DNA from: Kocuria massiliensis
GTDB taxonomy: Bacteria > Actinomycetota > Actinomycetes > Actinomycetales > Micrococcaceae
NCBI RefSeq assembly: GCF_900169715.1
Contig: NZ_LT835161.1
Coordinates: 983,590-1,047,589, forward strand
Direction of reading: 5' to 3'
Length of the DNA stretch: 64,000 bases
Both the position numbers and the translations under genes were made by a program. The notes below the pieces were generated by a model that saw only the letters and a list, made by a program, of their open reading frames with translations, ran no database searches and was not told the origin of the DNA. The stretch's first letter is position 1. Each line of letters begins with the position of its first letter. Shown piece by piece: positions 43,405 through 53,412 of the stretch.

Positions 43405-44777
43405 TGAGCAGCACCGATACCCTCGCCGCGACGTCTGCGGATACCCGTACTCTCTTCCGGTTTGCCACGGCGGGCTCCGTCGACGACGGCAAGTCGACTC
43501 TCGTCGGGAGGCTCCTGTACGACGCCAAAGCCATTTTGGCGGACCAGCTCGACGCCGTGGCACGCACCTCGGCGGATCGTGGATTCGGGGATGACGAGAA
43601 CGGGCTGGACCTCGCTCTCCTCACCGACGGACTCCGCGCGGAACGCGAACAAGGCATCACGATCGATGTGGCGTACCGATACTTCGCGACAGACGCGCGG
43701 AATTTTGTGCTCGCAGACTGCCCCGGACACGTGGAATACACCAAGAACACCGTGACCGGCGCCTCAACCGCCGACGCCGTCGTCCTGCTCGTCGACGCAC
43801 GTCACGGGGTCCTAGAACAGACTCGCCGCCATCTGGCCGTGGCGAGTCTCCTACGGGTTCCTCACGTCGTCGTCGCCGTCAACAAGATCGACCTGATCGA
43901 CTACGACGAAGCGACCTTCACGTCCATCGTTCAAGATCTGGAGGACATCGCCCGGGAACTGGGTGTCGAGGAACGGCTCCGGGCCGTCCCCGTCTCGGCT
44001 CTTCGCGGTGACAACATCGTGACGACTTCCGATCGCACACCGTGGTACACGGGGCAGACTCTTCTGAGCCTCCTGGAAACCCTTCCGGGACAATCTCGAC
44101 TCATGCGCGCGGCAGAACCCTTCCGTATGGCCGTGCAGTCCGTGATTCGACCGCAGGGTGGCGTGGCGCCAGGAGTCGACGCCAGTGAATTCCGCGATTT
44201 TCGAGGCTATACCGGGCAGGTCACCTCGGGATCCGTCCGAGTGGGGGACGAGATTCGGGTCGCCGCTTCCGGTAGCACGGCCCGCGTCACCGCCATCTGG
44301 AACGGGAACACCCGGCTTGAAGTCGCGCTTCCGCCCCAATCCGTGACCCTCGAAATCGACGCAGACCTGGATATCGCTCGCGGCACACTCTTGTGTGCTT
44401 CGGACTCCGTGCCCGTCACACGCAACAGCTTCACTGCGAAACTGGCCTGGCTTTCAGACCGGAAGGTGACGGCAGGGACCCATGTACTGATCAAGCACGG
44501 AACCTTGACCGTCAAAGCTCTTGTGGCCACGATCGACGGACGATTGGACCTGGAAGGCCTGGACGACCGCCCAGCCGAATCTCTCGGACTCAACGACATC
44601 GGGACCGTGACCCTGCGAACGGCCGCGCCGCTTCCAATCGAGGACTACCAAGATCACCGACATACCGGCTCATTCCTAGTCATCGATCCGCACAGTGGAG
44701 ACACCTGGGGAGCCGGAATTTCCCGGCTACAGTCCCCTGACAGCTCACCCGATGTGCCGGCGGGAACCCATGAATAG
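43404..44777 (+). CDS. cysN: Sulfate adenylyltransferase subunit 1 (GTPase)
   Basis: 457 residues, EF-Tu-like GTPase that drives APS formation by CysD. G1 GSVDDGKST at 24-32, switch region with REQGITIDVAYRYF, G3 DCPGHVEYTKN, G4 VNKIDL. The second domain (VIRPQGGVAPGVDA onward) is the beta-barrel. No APS kinase domain is fused at the C-terminus, which again fits the APS-reductase route. Its end overlaps the cysG start by eight bases. Confidence 0.96.
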   Translation: MSSTDTLAATSADTRTLFRFATAGSVDDGKSTLVGRLLYDAKAILADQLDAVARTSADRGFGDDENGLDLALLTDGLRAEREQGITIDVAYRYFATDARNFVLADCPGHVEYTKNTVTGASTADAVVLLVDARHGVLEQTRRHLAVASLLRVPHVVVAVNKIDLIDYDEATFTSIVQDLEDIARELGVEERLRAVPVSALRGDNIVTTSDRTPWYTGQTLLSLLETLPGQSRLMRAAEPFRMAVQSVIRPQGGVAPGVDASEFRDFRGYTGQVTSGSVRVGDEIRVAASGSTARVTAIWNGNTRLEVALPPQSVTLEIDADLDIARGTLLCASDSVPVTRNSFTAKLAWLSDRKVTAGTHVLIKHGTLTVKALVATIDGRLDLEGLDDRPAESLGLNDIGTVTLRTAAPLPIEDYQDHRHTGSFLVIDPHSGDTWGAGISRLQSPDSSPDVPAGTHE

Positions 44778-46092
44778 CCCACGCGACACCACGACCTATC
44801 CCGTCGGTCTGTCTCTCACAGGCCGCGAAGTGTTGGTTGTTGGGGGAGGGCCAGTAGCCTCCCGGCGCGTCAAGGGTCTCCTAGCAGAACGGGCCACGGT
44901 TCACGTGGTCGCCCCCGAGGCCGATGAATCGATCCGTCGTGCGGCCGAGCGCGGTGATCTCACCTGGTCCGCGCGAGGTGTTCGGGCTACGGATATCGAT
45001 TCGGCCTGGCTCGTCTTCGCACATACGTCCTCCCCAGACACGCAGAATTTCGTGGCTGAGGAAGCGGAACGGCGGAAGAGATTCTGCGTCAAAGGTGGAG
45101 ACACCGCGGGTAGCGCCCACGTCGGCGCCGTCGCACGGTGGAATGGCGTGACAGTAGGGGTCAACGCCAGTCGGGACCCACGACGAGCGGCAACGGCTGC
45201 GGCTCACATCCAAGGAGCCCTCGAAACCGGGAAGATTCCTACCCGAGCCGTTCGCACGAGCGCCCCACAGCCGGAAGCTCAGGCCCCCGGGACCGTGGCA
45301 CTCGTGGGCGGCGGTCCGGGAGATACCGGGCTCCTCACAGTTCGCGGACGTTTCCTCTTGTCTGGCGCCGACGTCGTCGTCGCAGACCGGCTCGGCCCTC
45401 GACAGGTGCTCGCCCAGCTCCCGGAGACGACGCACATCATCGAGGTGGGCAAACAACCAGGACATCACCCGGTCACGCAGGATGAGATCAACCGGATTCT
45501 CGTCCGAGAAGCACAGAAAGGGCAGCGGGTCGTCCGGCTCAAAGGCGGCGACCCGTTCGTCTTCGGTCGCGGGGGAGAAGAAGTTGAATACTGTGCCGAA
45601 CACGGCATTGCCACGGAGGTCGTGCCCGGAGTTACTTCAGCCGTTTCCGTACCCGCCGCCGCTGGAATACCCCTGACCCACCGTGGCATCGCGTCAGGCT
45701 TCAGCGTGCTCACGGGCCATCAGAACATCCATCACCTACCCTCAGGAAGCGACCACACCCTCGTCATCCTCATGGGAGTCGGCACCCTCGCCACACTCGT
45801 CCAAAGCCTCCTCTCCACGGGACGCCGCGCAGACACCCCGGTCGCCATCGTGGAAAGAGGCTGGACCGACCGCCAGCGCACCACGATCGGACAACTCGGA
45901 AATATCCACCATATTGCCGCGAAAGTCGGCGTCGAGTCACCCGCCGTCACGGTCATTGGCGACGTCGTGAAGCTCTCGCCCGCATATCCGGGCCACACCG
46001 GCGCAAACCCCGAGGTGGACGCTTCAGCTCGCACCCTCACAAGCAACATTTTTGCCTCGTCAGGGTTAGACAGGAAAGACCCATCTGCCTAG
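44770..46092 (+). CDS. cysG: Siroheme synthase: precorrin-2 dehydrogenase and uroporphyrinogen-III C-methyltransferase
   Basis: 440-residue fusion. The N-terminal part (to about residue 150) is the NAD-binding precorrin-2 dehydrogenase domain with EVLVVGGGPVASRRVKGLL; the C-terminal part (from about residue 173, GTVALVGGGPGDTGLLTVRG) is the SAM-dependent methyltransferase with VRLKGGDPFVFGRGGEE and GIPLTHRGIASG. It makes the sirohydrochlorin that the chelatase gene product at 39113 metallates for sulfite reductase. ATG at 44770 lies inside cysN. Last gene of the sulfate cluster; a T-box leader follows at once. Confidence 0.94.
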   Translation: MNSPRDTTTYPVGLSLTGREVLVVGGGPVASRRVKGLLAERATVHVVAPEADESIRRAAERGDLTWSARGVRATDIDSAWLVFAHTSSPDTQNFVAEEAERRKRFCVKGGDTAGSAHVGAVARWNGVTVGVNASRDPRRAATAAAHIQGALETGKIPTRAVRTSAPQPEAQAPGTVALVGGGPGDTGLLTVRGRFLLSGADVVVADRLGPRQVLAQLPETTHIIEVGKQPGHHPVTQDEINRILVREAQKGQRVVRLKGGDPFVFGRGGEEVEYCAEHGIATEVVPGVTSAVSVPAAAGIPLTHRGIASGFSVLTGHQNIHHLPSGSDHTLVILMGVGTLATLVQSLLSTGRRADTPVAIVERGWTDRQRTTIGQLGNIHHIAAKVGVESPAVTVIGDVVKLSPAYPGHTGANPEVDASARTLTSNIFASSGLDRKDPSA

Positions 46093-46099
46093 ACTGAGA

Positions 46100-46396
46100 G
46101 ACGGTGCGAAGACCCGGCGATCACCGGCGAGCAATCCGGAAGAACGGGCAGTACCTGTGTTCTCCCATCGATGCGTTGCGGCGCGGGAGACCACGGAATA
46201 GATACAGCCTCATTAGACCCGGACGGGTAGGCCCGAGACAGCCGTCATGAAGCGGCCGTTGCCGCTGAGACATTCTCGCGGTGGCCTCCATGGCCACCGC
46301 GAGGCGTCCCGGCGTCCACGGCAAGTGAGGTGGTACCGCGCCAACACGGCGTCCTGACACAAACGAATGTTCCTTATCGAGAACCAGGATGTCAGC
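46100..46396 (+). promoter_or_regulatory. T-box riboswitch of ileS, translational type
   Basis: The conserved T-box AGGTGGTACCGCG lies at 46328-46340, with TGGT to pair with the ACCA end of uncharged tRNA. A likely isoleucine specifier ATC is at 46120-46122, a strong hairpin (arms CTCGCGGTGGCC/GGCCACCGCGAG) at 46275-46303. CGTCCTG at 46350-46356 can pair with CAGGATG at 46385-46391 (one G-U pair), hiding the ribosome site AGGA at 46386-46389, seven bases before the GTG at 46397. No terminator is present, so uncharged tRNA-Ile should open translation. Confidence 0.9.
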
Positions 46397-49300
46397 GTGA
46401 GCACTCACTACCCCAAGGCGACCCACTCAACTTCTCAGCCCCTTCCCGCCTCGCCTTCCTTCCCAGAACTCGAGGAAAACGTCCTCAACTACTGGGAACA
46501 CGATGGAACGTTCCAGGCCAGCATCGCCGAACGCGATCACGGTGAAGGCGCGACGGACGAATTCGTCTTCTACGACGGCCCCCCATTCGCCAACGGTCTC
46601 CCGCACTACGGCCACCTCCTGACCGGCTACGTCAAGGACCTCGTCGCGCGCTACCAAACCCAACGCGGAAATAAGGTCGACCGCCGCTTCGGATGGGACA
46701 CCCACGGACTGCCTGCCGAGCTCGAAGCCATGAAACAGCTCGGCATGACCGACAAAAAACAGATCGAAGAAATGGGCATCGATCAATTCAACGACGCCTG
46801 CCGGTCCTCGGTCCTGCGGTATACCGACGAGTGGGAAAAATACGTCACCCGACAGGCCCGCTGGGTCGACTTCGAGAACGACTACAAGACCCTCAACGTC
46901 GAATACATGGAGTCGGTCATCTGGGTCTACAAGCAGCTCCACGACAAAGGCCTGACCTACCAGGGATTCCGCGTGCTTCCATACTGCTGGAAGGACGAAA
47001 CCCCGCTCTCGAACCATGAGCTGCGGATGGACGACGACGTCTACAAAGACCGCCAAGACCCCACCGTCACCGTGGCATTCACCCTCAAAGACGGCTCAAC
47101 CGACCTGAGCCACCAACTCGCCGGAGTCGCGGCCATCGGCTGGACCACCACGCCCTGGACCCTGCCGGCGAACCTTGCGCTCGCCGTCGGCCCGGAGATC
47201 GACTATGTGGTGTTGCCGGCAGGCCCGAAGGGTACGTCCGTCGAGGCACAGCGTTTCCTGTTGGCCGCCGAGCGCCTGGGTGACTACGCCGAAGATCTTG
47301 GATATGAGGACGCCGAATCCGCTCAGGCGGCCGTAGAGGCCCACCACCTCGGCCGGGATTTGGAGGGCTTGCGCTATGAGCCTCTCTTCGACACCTTCGT
47401 CGACAGCGAAGCCTACGACACCTCACGGGCCTGGCAGGTTCTCCTGGCAGACTACGTGACGACGACGGACGGTACCGGCGTGGTCCACCAGGCTCCCGCC
47501 TACGGTGAAGACGACCAGGCGACGTGCGACCAGTACGGCATCCCGGTCATCTTGACGGTCGATGAGGGAGCCAAAGTCCTGCCTCTATTCCGTGGCACGG
47601 AGCTGGAAGACATCGTGGGGCTCCAAGTCTTCGAAACGAACACCCCGATCATCCGTCACCTGCGTGCCAAGAACGTGCTGTTGCGCGAGAAATCCTACGT
47701 GCACTCCTACCCGCACTGCTGGCGGTGCCGTAACCCCTTGATCTACCGCGCGATCACCTCGTGGTACGTCGCGGTGAGCCAGTTCAAGGACCGCATGGTC
47801 GAGTTGAATGAGCACATCAACTGGATCCCTGAGAACGTCAAGCACGGCCAATTCGGCAAGTGGTTGGAAAATGCCAGGGACTGGTCGATCTCGCGTAATC
47901 GCTATTGGGGCTCTCCGATCCCGGTGTGGGTATCGGACGACCCGAACTATCCTCGGACGGATGTTTACGGTTCCTTGGCCGAGCTTGAAGCCGATTTTGG
48001 CCGCATGCCGCTGAATCACGAAGGCAAGCCGGACCTGCATCGACCGTTTATCGACGAGCTGACTCGCCCCAACCCGGACGATCCGACGGGGCAGTCCACG
48101 ATGCGCCGCGTCCCGGATGTCTTGGACGTATGGTTTGACTCCGGGTCGATGCCTTACGGGCAAGTTCACTACCCGTTCGAGAACAAGGAGTGGTTCGAAA
48201 ACCACTACCCGGCGGACTTCATCGTGGAGTACATCGGCCAGACGCGCGGATGGTTCTACACCTTGCACATCTTGTCGACGGCGTTGTTCGACCGGCCGGC
48301 CTTCACCAATGTGATCTCACACGGCATCGTGTTGGGCTCCGACGGTCAGAAGATGTCCAAGTCGTTGCGCAACTACCCGGATGTCTCCGAAGTGCTTGAC
48401 CGGGACGGCTCCGACGCGATGCGGTGGTTCCTGATGTCGTCGCCGATCCTTCGCGGCGGCAACCTGATCGTGACCGAACGCGGAATCCGTGAAGGCGTAC
48501 GCCAGGTCATGCTTCCGATGTGGAACGCCTATCACTTCCTGACGCTTTACTCGAACGCCGCTTTCGGTGGTCAGGGTTACGACGCACGCCCGAGGTATTC
48601 ATGCGACCACGTGATGGATCGATTCATCCTCGCGAAGACCCGCCAGCTCGTGGAGCAGGTCACGGAGGATTTCGACGCTTACGACGTCTGGAGCGCCTGC
48701 GACCACCTGCGCATCTACACGGATGCCCTCACGAACTGGTACGTCCGACGCTCCCGTGAACGCTTCTTCGACGAGGACATCGCAGCATTTGATGTGCTGT
48801 ACACCTGCTTGGAGACGATGTGCCGCGTCGCCGCTCCGTTGCTTCCCATGGAGACTGAGGTGATCTGGCGTGGCCTGACGGGCGGGCGATCTGTCCATCT
48901 CACGGATTGGCCCGACGCCGGTCTGTTCGCCGAAGAATCGGACCTCGTGGAGCACATGGAGACGACGCGGGCCATCTGTTCGGCGGGTTCGGCACTGCGC
49001 AAGGCCGAGAACCTCCGGGTGCGCCAACCCTTGGCGAAGTTGACGGTTGCCGTACCGCGCGGCAAAGAACTCGGCGAGACTTTCTCCGAAATCATCGCGT
49101 CCGAGCTCAACATCAAACACGTGGAGATTCTCGACTCCGAGGATGTCTCGCCGGAGAAGTACGGGATTTCCCGAAGCCTGAAGGTGAACGCTCGCGCCGC
49201 GGGCCCGCGCCTCGGCAAGCAGGTCCAAGCGGCCATTAAGGCGTCCAAGACCGGCGACTGGCAGGTCAACGACGACGGAACCGTCGTCGTGGGTGTCCAG

Positions 49301-49690
49301 GCAGACGGTCAAGGATTTGCCTTGCACGCCGGGGAATTCGAACTCGAGACGGTGGTTGCCGAGGGTGCGCATCAGGACCGAGCAGTCTCGGTCATTGATG
49401 GCGGATTCTTGGTGCTCGATACCGAGTTGACCGACGACCTCCTGAAGGAGGGCGCGGCGCGCGACATGGTTCGGGTGATCCAGCAGGCACGCAAGGACGC
49501 CGGACTTCAGGTGAGCGACCGCATCGTCACCGTCGTTCGGGACCGGGCCGAAAACCTTGAGGCCATCCGTGCCAACGAGGAACTCGTCGCGGGGGAGACG
49601 TTAACTACTCGCCTCGTCCTTGAGGAGGCCGCGGACCCGTCGGTGACCGTCGAGACCGTTGCGAGCAACGACCAAGAGAAGGATGCATGA
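46397..49690 (+). CDS. ileS: Isoleucine--tRNA ligase (long, type 2-like)
   Basis: 1097 residues. HIGH-type motif PHYGH at residues 69-73 and KMSKS at 652-656; editing domain with [17 protein letters not shown] and a long C-terminal region. The PHYGHLLTG form of the motif and the length place it with the eukaryote-like IleRS group usual in actinobacteria, a group known for low mupirocin sensitivity. The GTG at 46397 is chosen over the ATG at 46367 because the T-box leader sequesters the AGGA seven bases before that GTG. Its stop overlaps the folC start. Codon choice in the first 750 bases is more A/C-ending than later. Confidence 0.96.
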   Translation: MSTHYPKATHSTSQPLPASPSFPELEENVLNYWEHDGTFQASIAERDHGEGATDEFVFYDGPPFANGLPHYGHLLTGYVKDLVARYQTQRGNKVDRRFGWDTHGLPAELEAMKQLGMTDKKQIEEMGIDQFNDACRSSVLRYTDEWEKYVTRQARWVDFENDYKTLNVEYMESVIWVYKQLHDKGLTYQGFRVLPYCWKDETPLSNHELRMDDDVYKDRQDPTVTVAFTLKDGSTDLSHQLAGVAAIGWTTTPWTLPANLALAVGPEIDYVVLPAGPKGTSVEAQRFLLAAERLGDYAEDLGYEDAESAQAAVEAHHLGRDLEGLRYEPLFDTFVDSEAYDTSRAWQVLLADYVTTTDGTGVVHQAPAYGEDDQATCDQYGIPVILTVDEGAKVLPLFRGTELEDIVGLQVFETNTPIIRHLRAKNVLLREKSYVHSYPHCWRCRNPLIYRAITSWYVAVSQFKDRMVELNEHINWIPENVKHGQFGKWLENARDWSISRNRYWGSPIPVWVSDDPNYPRTDVYGSLAELEADFGRMPLNHEGKPDLHRPFIDELTRPNPDDPTGQSTMRRVPDVLDVWFDSGSMPYGQVHYPFENKEWFENHYPADFIVEYIGQTRGWFYTLHILSTALFDRPAFTNVISHGIVLGSDGQKMSKSLRNYPDVSEVLDRDGSDAMRWFLMSSPILRGGNLIVTERGIREGVRQVMLPMWNAYHFLTLYSNAAFGGQGYDARPRYSCDHVMDRFILAKTRQLVEQVTEDFDAYDVWSACDHLRIYTDALTNWYVRRSRERFFDEDIAAFDVLYTCLETMCRVAAPLLPMETEVIWRGLTGGRSVHLTDWPDAGLFAEESDLVEHMETTRAICSAGSALRKAENLRVRQPLAKLTVAVPRGKELGETFSEIIASELNIKHVEILDSEDVSPEKYGISRSLKVNARAAGPRLGKQVQAAIKASKTGDWQVNDDGTVVVGVQADGQGFALHAGEFELETVVAEGAHQDRAVSVIDGGFLVLDTELTDDLLKEGAARDMVRVIQQARKDAGLQVSDRIVTVVRDRAENLEAIRANEELVAGETLTTRLVLEEAADPSVTVETVASNDQEKDA

Positions 49691-51234
49691 GCAACCAACC
49701 ATTTCGTGACGACGCCGACGGTGGGCGCGAACACGAGGAATTGCCCGAAGAGCTCAGCCCATTCGGGGCCGACGATACCGACGAACTCGCCGAAGAACGG
49801 GACCTCGACGACCTCGAGTTAGACGATGCCGTAGGCCTTCCCGTCCCATCCCGCGATGATTCGGGCGACGTGATGGACGACGTCTTTTCGGTCGAATCCA
49901 TTTACGCCGAACTGCGTGGCAGGGCTCCCGAAACTCAGATGGCACCACGGTTGGATGCGATGCGTCTAGCCATGGACTTCCTGGGGGACCCGGCACATAG
50001 CGCACCAGTCATTCACGTCACCGGAACCAATGGCAAGACCTCGACGGCCCGTCTGATCGAGCGCTTGCTCCTGGCCCATGACCTACGGCCGGGCCGCTAC
50101 ACCTCCCCGCACCTGGAAAAGGTCAACGAGCGCATCTGTTTGGACGGCGAGCCGGTCGATGATCGAACGTTCGTCCGTGTGTGGGATGAAATTCGTCCAT
50201 ACCTTCAGATGGTCGATGCCCATCTGGCGGAACAGGGCGAAGTCCCGCTCACAGAATTCGAAGCCATGACGGCGTTGGCCTTCGCGATCTTTGCGGACGC
50301 ACCCGTCGACGTTATGGTGCTCGAAGTGGGCTTGGGAGGTGCCTGGGACGCGACCAACGTTGCGGATGCCCAGGTGTCCGTGGTCACCCCCATCGACCTG
50401 GACCATGTGCACATGCTTGGTGAAACGGTCGAAGAGATTGCTCAAGAGAAGTCCGGGATCATCAAACCCGAAGGTTTCCTCGTCTCGGCGGTGCAGAAGC
50501 CCAGCGTCGCAGAGATCCTGTTGGCGTCAGCCCGGGAAAACGACGCCGAGTTCCGCTTCGAGGGCGTCGAGTTTGGCGTCACGGAGCGGACACCGGGCGT
50601 GGGCGGACAGGTCGTGACCATTCAGGGTTTGGCCGGGCGATACGAGGATGTGGCGCTGCCGCTCCTCGGGGCTCACCAGGCGGAAAATGCTTCACTGGCC
50701 GTGGCAGCGGTCGAGGCCTTCCTCGGGGGTGGGGAGAAAGAACTCGCCCTGGACGTGGTGCGTGTCGCGTTTGAGGAAGCCACGTCACCCGGGCGGTTGG
50801 AGGTCGTGCGCAACGCACCCGTCGTCGTGCTGGATGCTGCGCACAATCCCCACGGTATCGAGGCTTCGGCCCAAGCGGTGGGCGAGGCCTTTAACATCAA
50901 GCAGCTCAACATCGTTCTCGGCATCCTCTCGGATAAGGACGCCCGGTCCATGCTGGATATCTTGCGGCATCACTACGCCGAGTCCGAGGAATTCGAGACG
51001 CGGCTATATCTCACCCAGTCCACCTCTCCGCGAGCCATACCCGTGGAGGAGCTGGCCGAACTTGCCGTGGAGGCCGGGTTTGACGAGGACGCCCTCGAGG
51101 TCCATGAGCGTCTCGACAACGCAACGGTTGCGGCGATATCCGACGCAGCGGCCAGGGAAGAGCTCGACGCCGCGGTGTTGATTACGGGGTCGATCACCGT
51201 CGTCGGTGAAGCCCGAGTGTTACTGGGCGGCTAG
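49687..51234 (+). CDS. folC: Bifunctional folylpolyglutamate synthase/dihydrofolate synthase
   Basis: 515 residues; adds glutamate to dihydropteroate and to folates. The ATP P-loop VTGTNGKTS is at about residues 111-119, then [31 protein letters not shown], the ion-binding [23 protein letters not shown] and the C-terminal DAAHNPHG (383-390). An acidic, low-complexity N-terminal extension of about 65 residues precedes the catalytic core. ATGA overlap with ileS suggests translational coupling, so folate synthesis may partly follow the T-box. The next genes encode a DUF4233 protein and a FolC-like paralogue. Confidence 0.96.
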   Translation: MSNQPFRDDADGGREHEELPEELSPFGADDTDELAEERDLDDLELDDAVGLPVPSRDDSGDVMDDVFSVESIYAELRGRAPETQMAPRLDAMRLAMDFLGDPAHSAPVIHVTGTNGKTSTARLIERLLLAHDLRPGRYTSPHLEKVNERICLDGEPVDDRTFVRVWDEIRPYLQMVDAHLAEQGEVPLTEFEAMTALAFAIFADAPVDVMVLEVGLGGAWDATNVADAQVSVVTPIDLDHVHMLGETVEEIAQEKSGIIKPEGFLVSAVQKPSVAEILLASARENDAEFRFEGVEFGVTERTPGVGGQVVTIQGLAGRYEDVALPLLGAHQAENASLAVAAVEAFLGGGEKELALDVVRVAFEEATSPGRLEVVRNAPVVVLDAAHNPHGIEASAQAVGEAFNIKQLNIVLGILSDKDARSMLDILRHHYAESEEFETRLYLTQSTSPRAIPVEELAELAVEAGFDEDALEVHERLDNATVAAISDAAAREELDAAVLITGSITVVGEARVLLGG

Positions 51235-51243
51235 GAGAAGATG

Positions 51244-51687
51244 ATGGCTCGACTTACCAAAGCGCAACGTGAATGGCGACCCGGCCAGGTGAAAAAGCCC
51301 GGATCCGTCAAGGTCATGTTCGCCTCCACCGTGCTCCTCTTGGAAGCTTTTGTGGTCTTTTTCGGGACCTTGGCTTACTTCGGGTTGCAACATCTGCATT
51401 CGGGAGTAGGGGCGAAAACCGGAGTCATGGTGGGCGGCGTGATTCTGGCGGCAGCCTTCGTCGCCAACTGTGCGTTCCTTCGTAAACCATGGGGTTACGC
51501 CGCGGGCTGGATTCTGCAGTTGCTTCTCGTAGCCACGGGATTCTTGCTGCCGGCGATGTTCGTGATCGGCCTGTGCTTCCTCGCAGCGTGGTGGTACTCC
51601 ATGCTGACGGGAACAAAGATCGACCGCGAAAAGAAAGAGCGGTGGGACGCCGAACTCGAGTGGGAACGTACCCACGGTGGTGCTTAG
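51244..51687 (+). CDS. DUF4233 family membrane protein
   Basis: 147 residues with four hydrophobic segments (VMFASTVLLLEAFVVFF, VMVGGVILAAAFVANC, GWILQLLLVATGFLL and MFVIGLCFLAAWWYSML) between a basic N-terminus and a charged C-terminal tail. This family follows folC in many actinobacteria; its role is not known. The second of two adjacent ATG codons (51244) is chosen because AGGAG is then six bases upstream and the N-terminus MARLTKAQREWRPG fits the family. Confidence 0.9.
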   Translation: MARLTKAQREWRPGQVKKPGSVKVMFASTVLLLEAFVVFFGTLAYFGLQHLHSGVGAKTGVMVGGVILAAAFVANCAFLRKPWGYAAGWILQLLLVATGFLLPAMFVIGLCFLAAWWYSMLTGTKIDREKKERWDAELEWERTHGGA

Positions 51688-51711
51688 TCTCTGGTGCGAG
51701 GCCGTGGCGTC

Positions 51712-52992
51712 ATGACCACGTCATGCCATGGTTGGGTCGGTGAAGCTTCAGAGGCCCCCGACCCATCATGTATTGATCGCGAGTTGGAGTCTCGGGCGGT
51801 ATTCGGCTCGTGGAGTCGTCGGAAACCGGGCGAGAAGCGCGATGTACAGGGCGCCGGCGAAATTCTCGAGATGCTCTCCGGAACCCGCCGCACGCCGAGC
51901 GTTCTGATCACGGGTTCTAAGGGCAAAGGGGAAGCCGCGACGACGGCGGCCGCGCACCTTTCGAACGCGGGGTTGCGCGTGGGATTGGTCTCGTCGCCCG
52001 GCATCATTTCCAACCTGGATCGTTTCAGTATCGACGGAGCCGTCGTTGGTGCGGGAACTTACAACCGGTGGCTTTGTCGTCTGTCGGACGCCGTGGAGTC
52101 CCAGCGGGAGCGCCTCCGGGGCTATTTGGCGCCGACCGGGCTGTTCACCGTCATGGGGCACGCCATGATGACCGCGGCAGGGGTCGACGTCGTTGTTCAT
52201 GAGGCCGGTATGGGCGGTGCCCGCGACGAGATTTCGTTGCTCGATCGTTGGTGCGTCGGGTTTACCAGCATTTTTGCGGAGCACCTGGATGTCTTTGGGC
52301 CCACCCTGGCACACGTCGCTCAGGAAAAGTTCGGCCTCATCCGGCCGAACGACGTCGTCTGGTCTGTACCGCAAAGCCAAGGGCCGCGGCGGGTGCTGCA
52401 TGACCTGGCCGAGCGGAGGAACGCCCAGGTGCAGATCGTGGCGGCGGGGGACTTCCGGACTCAAAATCGAGCCTTGGGGGAGGCTCTCGCCGATACCGCT
52501 TGTCGGGCTGTGGGCGTGAGTACGAGCACGGAGCCCGTGGTCGTCAGCCGACCAGGACGAGGCGAAAAGCGCGTCAACGCATCCGGCGCGAGATACATCG
52601 TGGACGCGAGCATTGACCCTGAGGGGCTGCGCCGAACCTTTCAGAGCGCCCAAGAAGCGTGGGGCGCGGTCGACCAGATTTTGTGGTCCGTACCGGCCAC
52701 CAAGAACGTGGTGGGAATGGCCGACTGGCTGGACGCTCAGGCCATTCCGCACTATTTTGTCCCATTGCCTGGCGGACACCTCGACTATCGGCTCCCTCAG
52801 AAGCTCCAGGAGCGGCTCCGCATCATTCCCCGTGATCGAGCCATGGACGCCGTCATCGATCGCACAGTGATCACCGGGACCATCTCTTTCGGCTCCTCCA
52901 TTTTGAGAGAGACGGGCGTCACCCTGGAACGGCTCTACGGCCCGGTTAGGATCGATACGAGAGATTCAACCGACCAAGGAGTTTACGGATGA
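51712..52992 (+). CDS. Divergent FolC-like/Mur ligase-fold paralogue of unknown substrate
   Basis: 426 residues with recognisable FolC order: P-loop-like LITGSKGKGEAATTAAAHL (67-74 for TGSKGKGE), VSSPGIISNLDRFSIDG where FolC has the SPHL region, HEAGMGGARDE at 163-173 in place of [36 protein letters not shown] at 189-212 in place of the LDHVxxLG...EKSGIIKP block, and VDASIDPEG at 297-305 where FolC has DAAHNPHG. The catalytic His and Asn of the last motif are thus lost, but the P-loop Lys is kept. It is likely a ligase for another substrate or a non-catalytic partner; the function is not known. It sits between the DUF4233 gene and ndk with an ATGA overlap onto ndk. GTG at 51694 is an alternative start. 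Confidence 0.75.
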   Translation: MTTSCHGWVGEASEAPDPSCIDRELESRAVFGSWSRRKPGEKRDVQGAGEILEMLSGTRRTPSVLITGSKGKGEAATTAAAHLSNAGLRVGLVSSPGIISNLDRFSIDGAVVGAGTYNRWLCRLSDAVESQRERLRGYLAPTGLFTVMGHAMMTAAGVDVVVHEAGMGGARDEISLLDRWCVGFTSIFAEHLDVFGPTLAHVAQEKFGLIRPNDVVWSVPQSQGPRRVLHDLAERRNAQVQIVAAGDFRTQNRALGEALADTACRAVGVSTSTEPVVVSRPGRGEKRVNASGARYIVDASIDPEGLRRTFQSAQEAWGAVDQILWSVPATKNVVGMADWLDAQAIPHYFVPLPGGHLDYRLPQKLQERLRIIPRDRAMDAVIDRTVITGTISFGSSILRETGVTLERLYGPVRIDTRDSTDQGVYG

Positions 52993-53402
52993 CGGAACGT
53001 TCATTAGTCCTCATTAAGCCCGACGGCGTCGAACGCAACCTGGTGGGTGCCATCTTGGCCCGCATCGAAACCAAGGGTTATCGAATTGCCGAGCTACAGC
53101 GCCTCAGCGCGACGCGGGACATTTTGGAACAGCACTACGAAGAACACCAGGGCAAGCCGTTCTACGAGCCTCTCCTGGAGTTCATGATGTCTGGCCCGAT
53201 CGTTGCCGCCGTCATCGAAGGCGACCGCGCGATTGAAGGGCTGCGGACCATGATGGGGCCCTCGGATCCCACGACGGCGCCCGCAGGCACGATTCGCGGA
53301 GATCTTGGCCGGGACTGGGGCGAAAAAGTGCAGAAAAACCTGGTGCACGGCTCGGATTCGCCGGAATCGGCGGAACGCGAAATCGGAATTTGGTTCGGCT
53401 GA
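52989..53402 (+). CDS. ndk: Nucleoside diphosphate kinase
   Basis: 137 residues; transfers the gamma-phosphate between nucleoside di- and triphosphates through phospho-His120 in NLVHGSDSPESA. N-terminal ERSLVLIKPDGVERNLVG and GPSDPTTAPAGTIRGD are the family marks. Its ATG overlaps the stop of the FolC-like gene. A 50-base perfect palindrome ends the transcript. Confidence 0.97.
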   Translation: MTERSLVLIKPDGVERNLVGAILARIETKGYRIAELQRLSATRDILEQHYEEHQGKPFYEPLLEFMMSGPIVAAVIEGDRAIEGLRTMMGPSDPTTAPAGTIRGDLGRDWGEKVQKNLVHGSDSPESAEREIGIWFG

Positions 53403-53412
53403 TCGGCCCGCT

